The translations under genes and the position numbers were made by a program. Source: Planctomycetota bacterium (lineage in GTDB: Bacteria > Planctomycetota > Phycisphaerae > WQYP01). From it: a DNA stretch of 6,376 nt. Positions 5,729-6,376 of the stretch are shown here, one piece after another. How positions within the stretch are numbered: the first letter of the stretch is position 1; every line of letters begins with the position of its first letter. Below the pieces are notes generated by a model. It had not been told where the DNA came from. It worked only from the letters and a program-made list of their open reading frames with translations, and did not search any database. Location: positions 1 through 6,376 of the forward strand of contig JAJZEY010000042.1 in NCBI GenBank assembly GCA_021805585.1, read 5' to 3'.

Positions 5729-6376
5729 ATGAAATATCTGATTACCGGTGGTGCCGGATTTTTGGGGCGGGTGCTTTGCCGTAAATTAAATGACATGGGT
5801 GTGCCGGAGGCGGATATTTCGGTGGTGCGCAGCGCGGATTGCGATCTGACCCGGCAGGAACAAACCGAACAACTGATAGACCGCTCGCGGCCGGATGTAA
5901 TTGTTCACATGGCCGCACGGGTGGGCGGAATTGGCGCTAACCGGGAAAATCCCGGCTATTATTTTTACGCCAACATGGCGATGGGAATGCATCTGTTGGA
6001 GGCGGCCCGGGCGTATGGCGTGAAAAAATTTGTTCAGGTGGGAACCATTTGCGCCTATCCAAAATTCACACCGGTGCCGTTTCGTGAGGAAAATTTGTGG
6101 GATGGTTTTCCGGAAGAAACCAACGCACCTTACGGAATCGCTAAAAAGGCCCTTCTTACCATGTGCCAGGGCTACCGACAACAGTATGGCCTGAATGCCA
6201 TTTACCTGCTTCCGGTGAATCTTTACGGCCCCGGCGATAATTTCAATCCAGCCAGTTCCCACGTGATTCCAGCACTTATCCGGAAATTTGTTGAAGCCCA
6301 GGCCGCGGATCGGCAGGAGATTGTGGCCTGGGGAACGGGTAAAGCCTCCCGCGAATTTCTGTATGTGGATGACGCG
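5729..6376 (+). CDS. fcl: GDP-L-fucose synthase Fcl (WcaG), 3'-truncated by window edge
   Basis: Fcl epimerises and reduces GDP-4-keto-6-deoxymannose, the product of Gmd, to GDP-L-fucose with NADPH. The first 216 codons are visible, out of roughly 310-320 expected; no stop is reached. GGAGFLG (7-13) binds NADP. AARVGGIGAN (62-71), YPKFTPVPF (110-118) and the PEETNAPYGIAKK segment (128-140) are hallmarks of the family. Y135 and K139 form the YxxxK pair, C108 and H178 match the catalytic cysteine and histidine, and all sit one position before the E. coli numbers. T106 stands where E. coli has catalytic S107. NLYGPGDNFNP (164-174) and the GTGKASREFLYVDD region (202-215) are also typical. The ATG at 5729 has an SD, GGAAGGG (5715-5721), 7 nt upstream. 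The adjacent gmd and shared pathway make co-transcription very likely; the fucose probably feeds a surface polysaccharide. Confidence 0.95.
   Translation, partial: MKYLITGGAGFLGRVLCRKLNDMGVPEADISVVRSADCDLTRQEQTEQLIDRSRPDVIVHMAARVGGIGANRENPGYYFYANMAMGMHLLEAARAYGVKKFVQVGTICAYPKFTPVPFREENLWDGFPEETNAPYGIAKKALLTMCQGYRQQYGLNAIYLLPVNLYGPGDNFNPASSHVIPALIRKFVEAQAADRQEIVAWGTGKASREFLYVDDA

Overview
The window is a piece of bacterial chromosome of moderate GC content. It holds three complete genes and two genes cut by the window edges. I found no mobile element, CRISPR array, tRNA or rRNA. The genes are housekeeping or cell-surface genes, so the taxon can only be guessed. The minus-strand gene resembles secreted glucose/sorbosone-dehydrogenase-like proteins that are abundant in planctomycetes (including Phycisphaerae), and ribosome-binding sites are used unevenly. 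A planctomycete or a related PVC-type bacterium is my best inference, with low confidence.

Layout. Positions 1-276 (minus) carry the start of an exported protein, preceded by a good SD site and a sigma-70-like promoter. Positions 351-837 are a non-coding gap separating this gene from the divergent ligA; the gap holds hairpins and palindromes but no convincing gene. Positions 874-2910 are ligA, the NAD+-dependent DNA ligase, possibly read from a leaderless transcript. Positions 2911-3245 are a 335-nt gap with a weak terminator followed by a run of hairpins leading into argG (3246-4466, argininosuccinate synthase). Positions 4467-4659 hold a terminator-like hairpin that encloses an SD and start codon of an 8-codon ORF, then a structured leader. 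Positions 4660-5691 are gmd and 5729-6376 (open at the edge) are fcl.

How the genes relate. ligA (replication and repair) and argG (arginine synthesis) look like independent transcription units, each with its own upstream gap. gmd and fcl are 37 nt apart on the same strand and catalyse consecutive steps, GDP-mannose to GDP-4-keto-6-deoxymannose to GDP-L-fucose. They form an operon that probably continues to the right into surface-polysaccharide genes.

I did not find a clear new system. The points most worth a second look are in the gaps: mutually exclusive stems in the gmd leader, a two-block sequence shared by the argG and gmd leaders, the probable leaderless start of ligA, and the short ORF/terminator overlap after argG.
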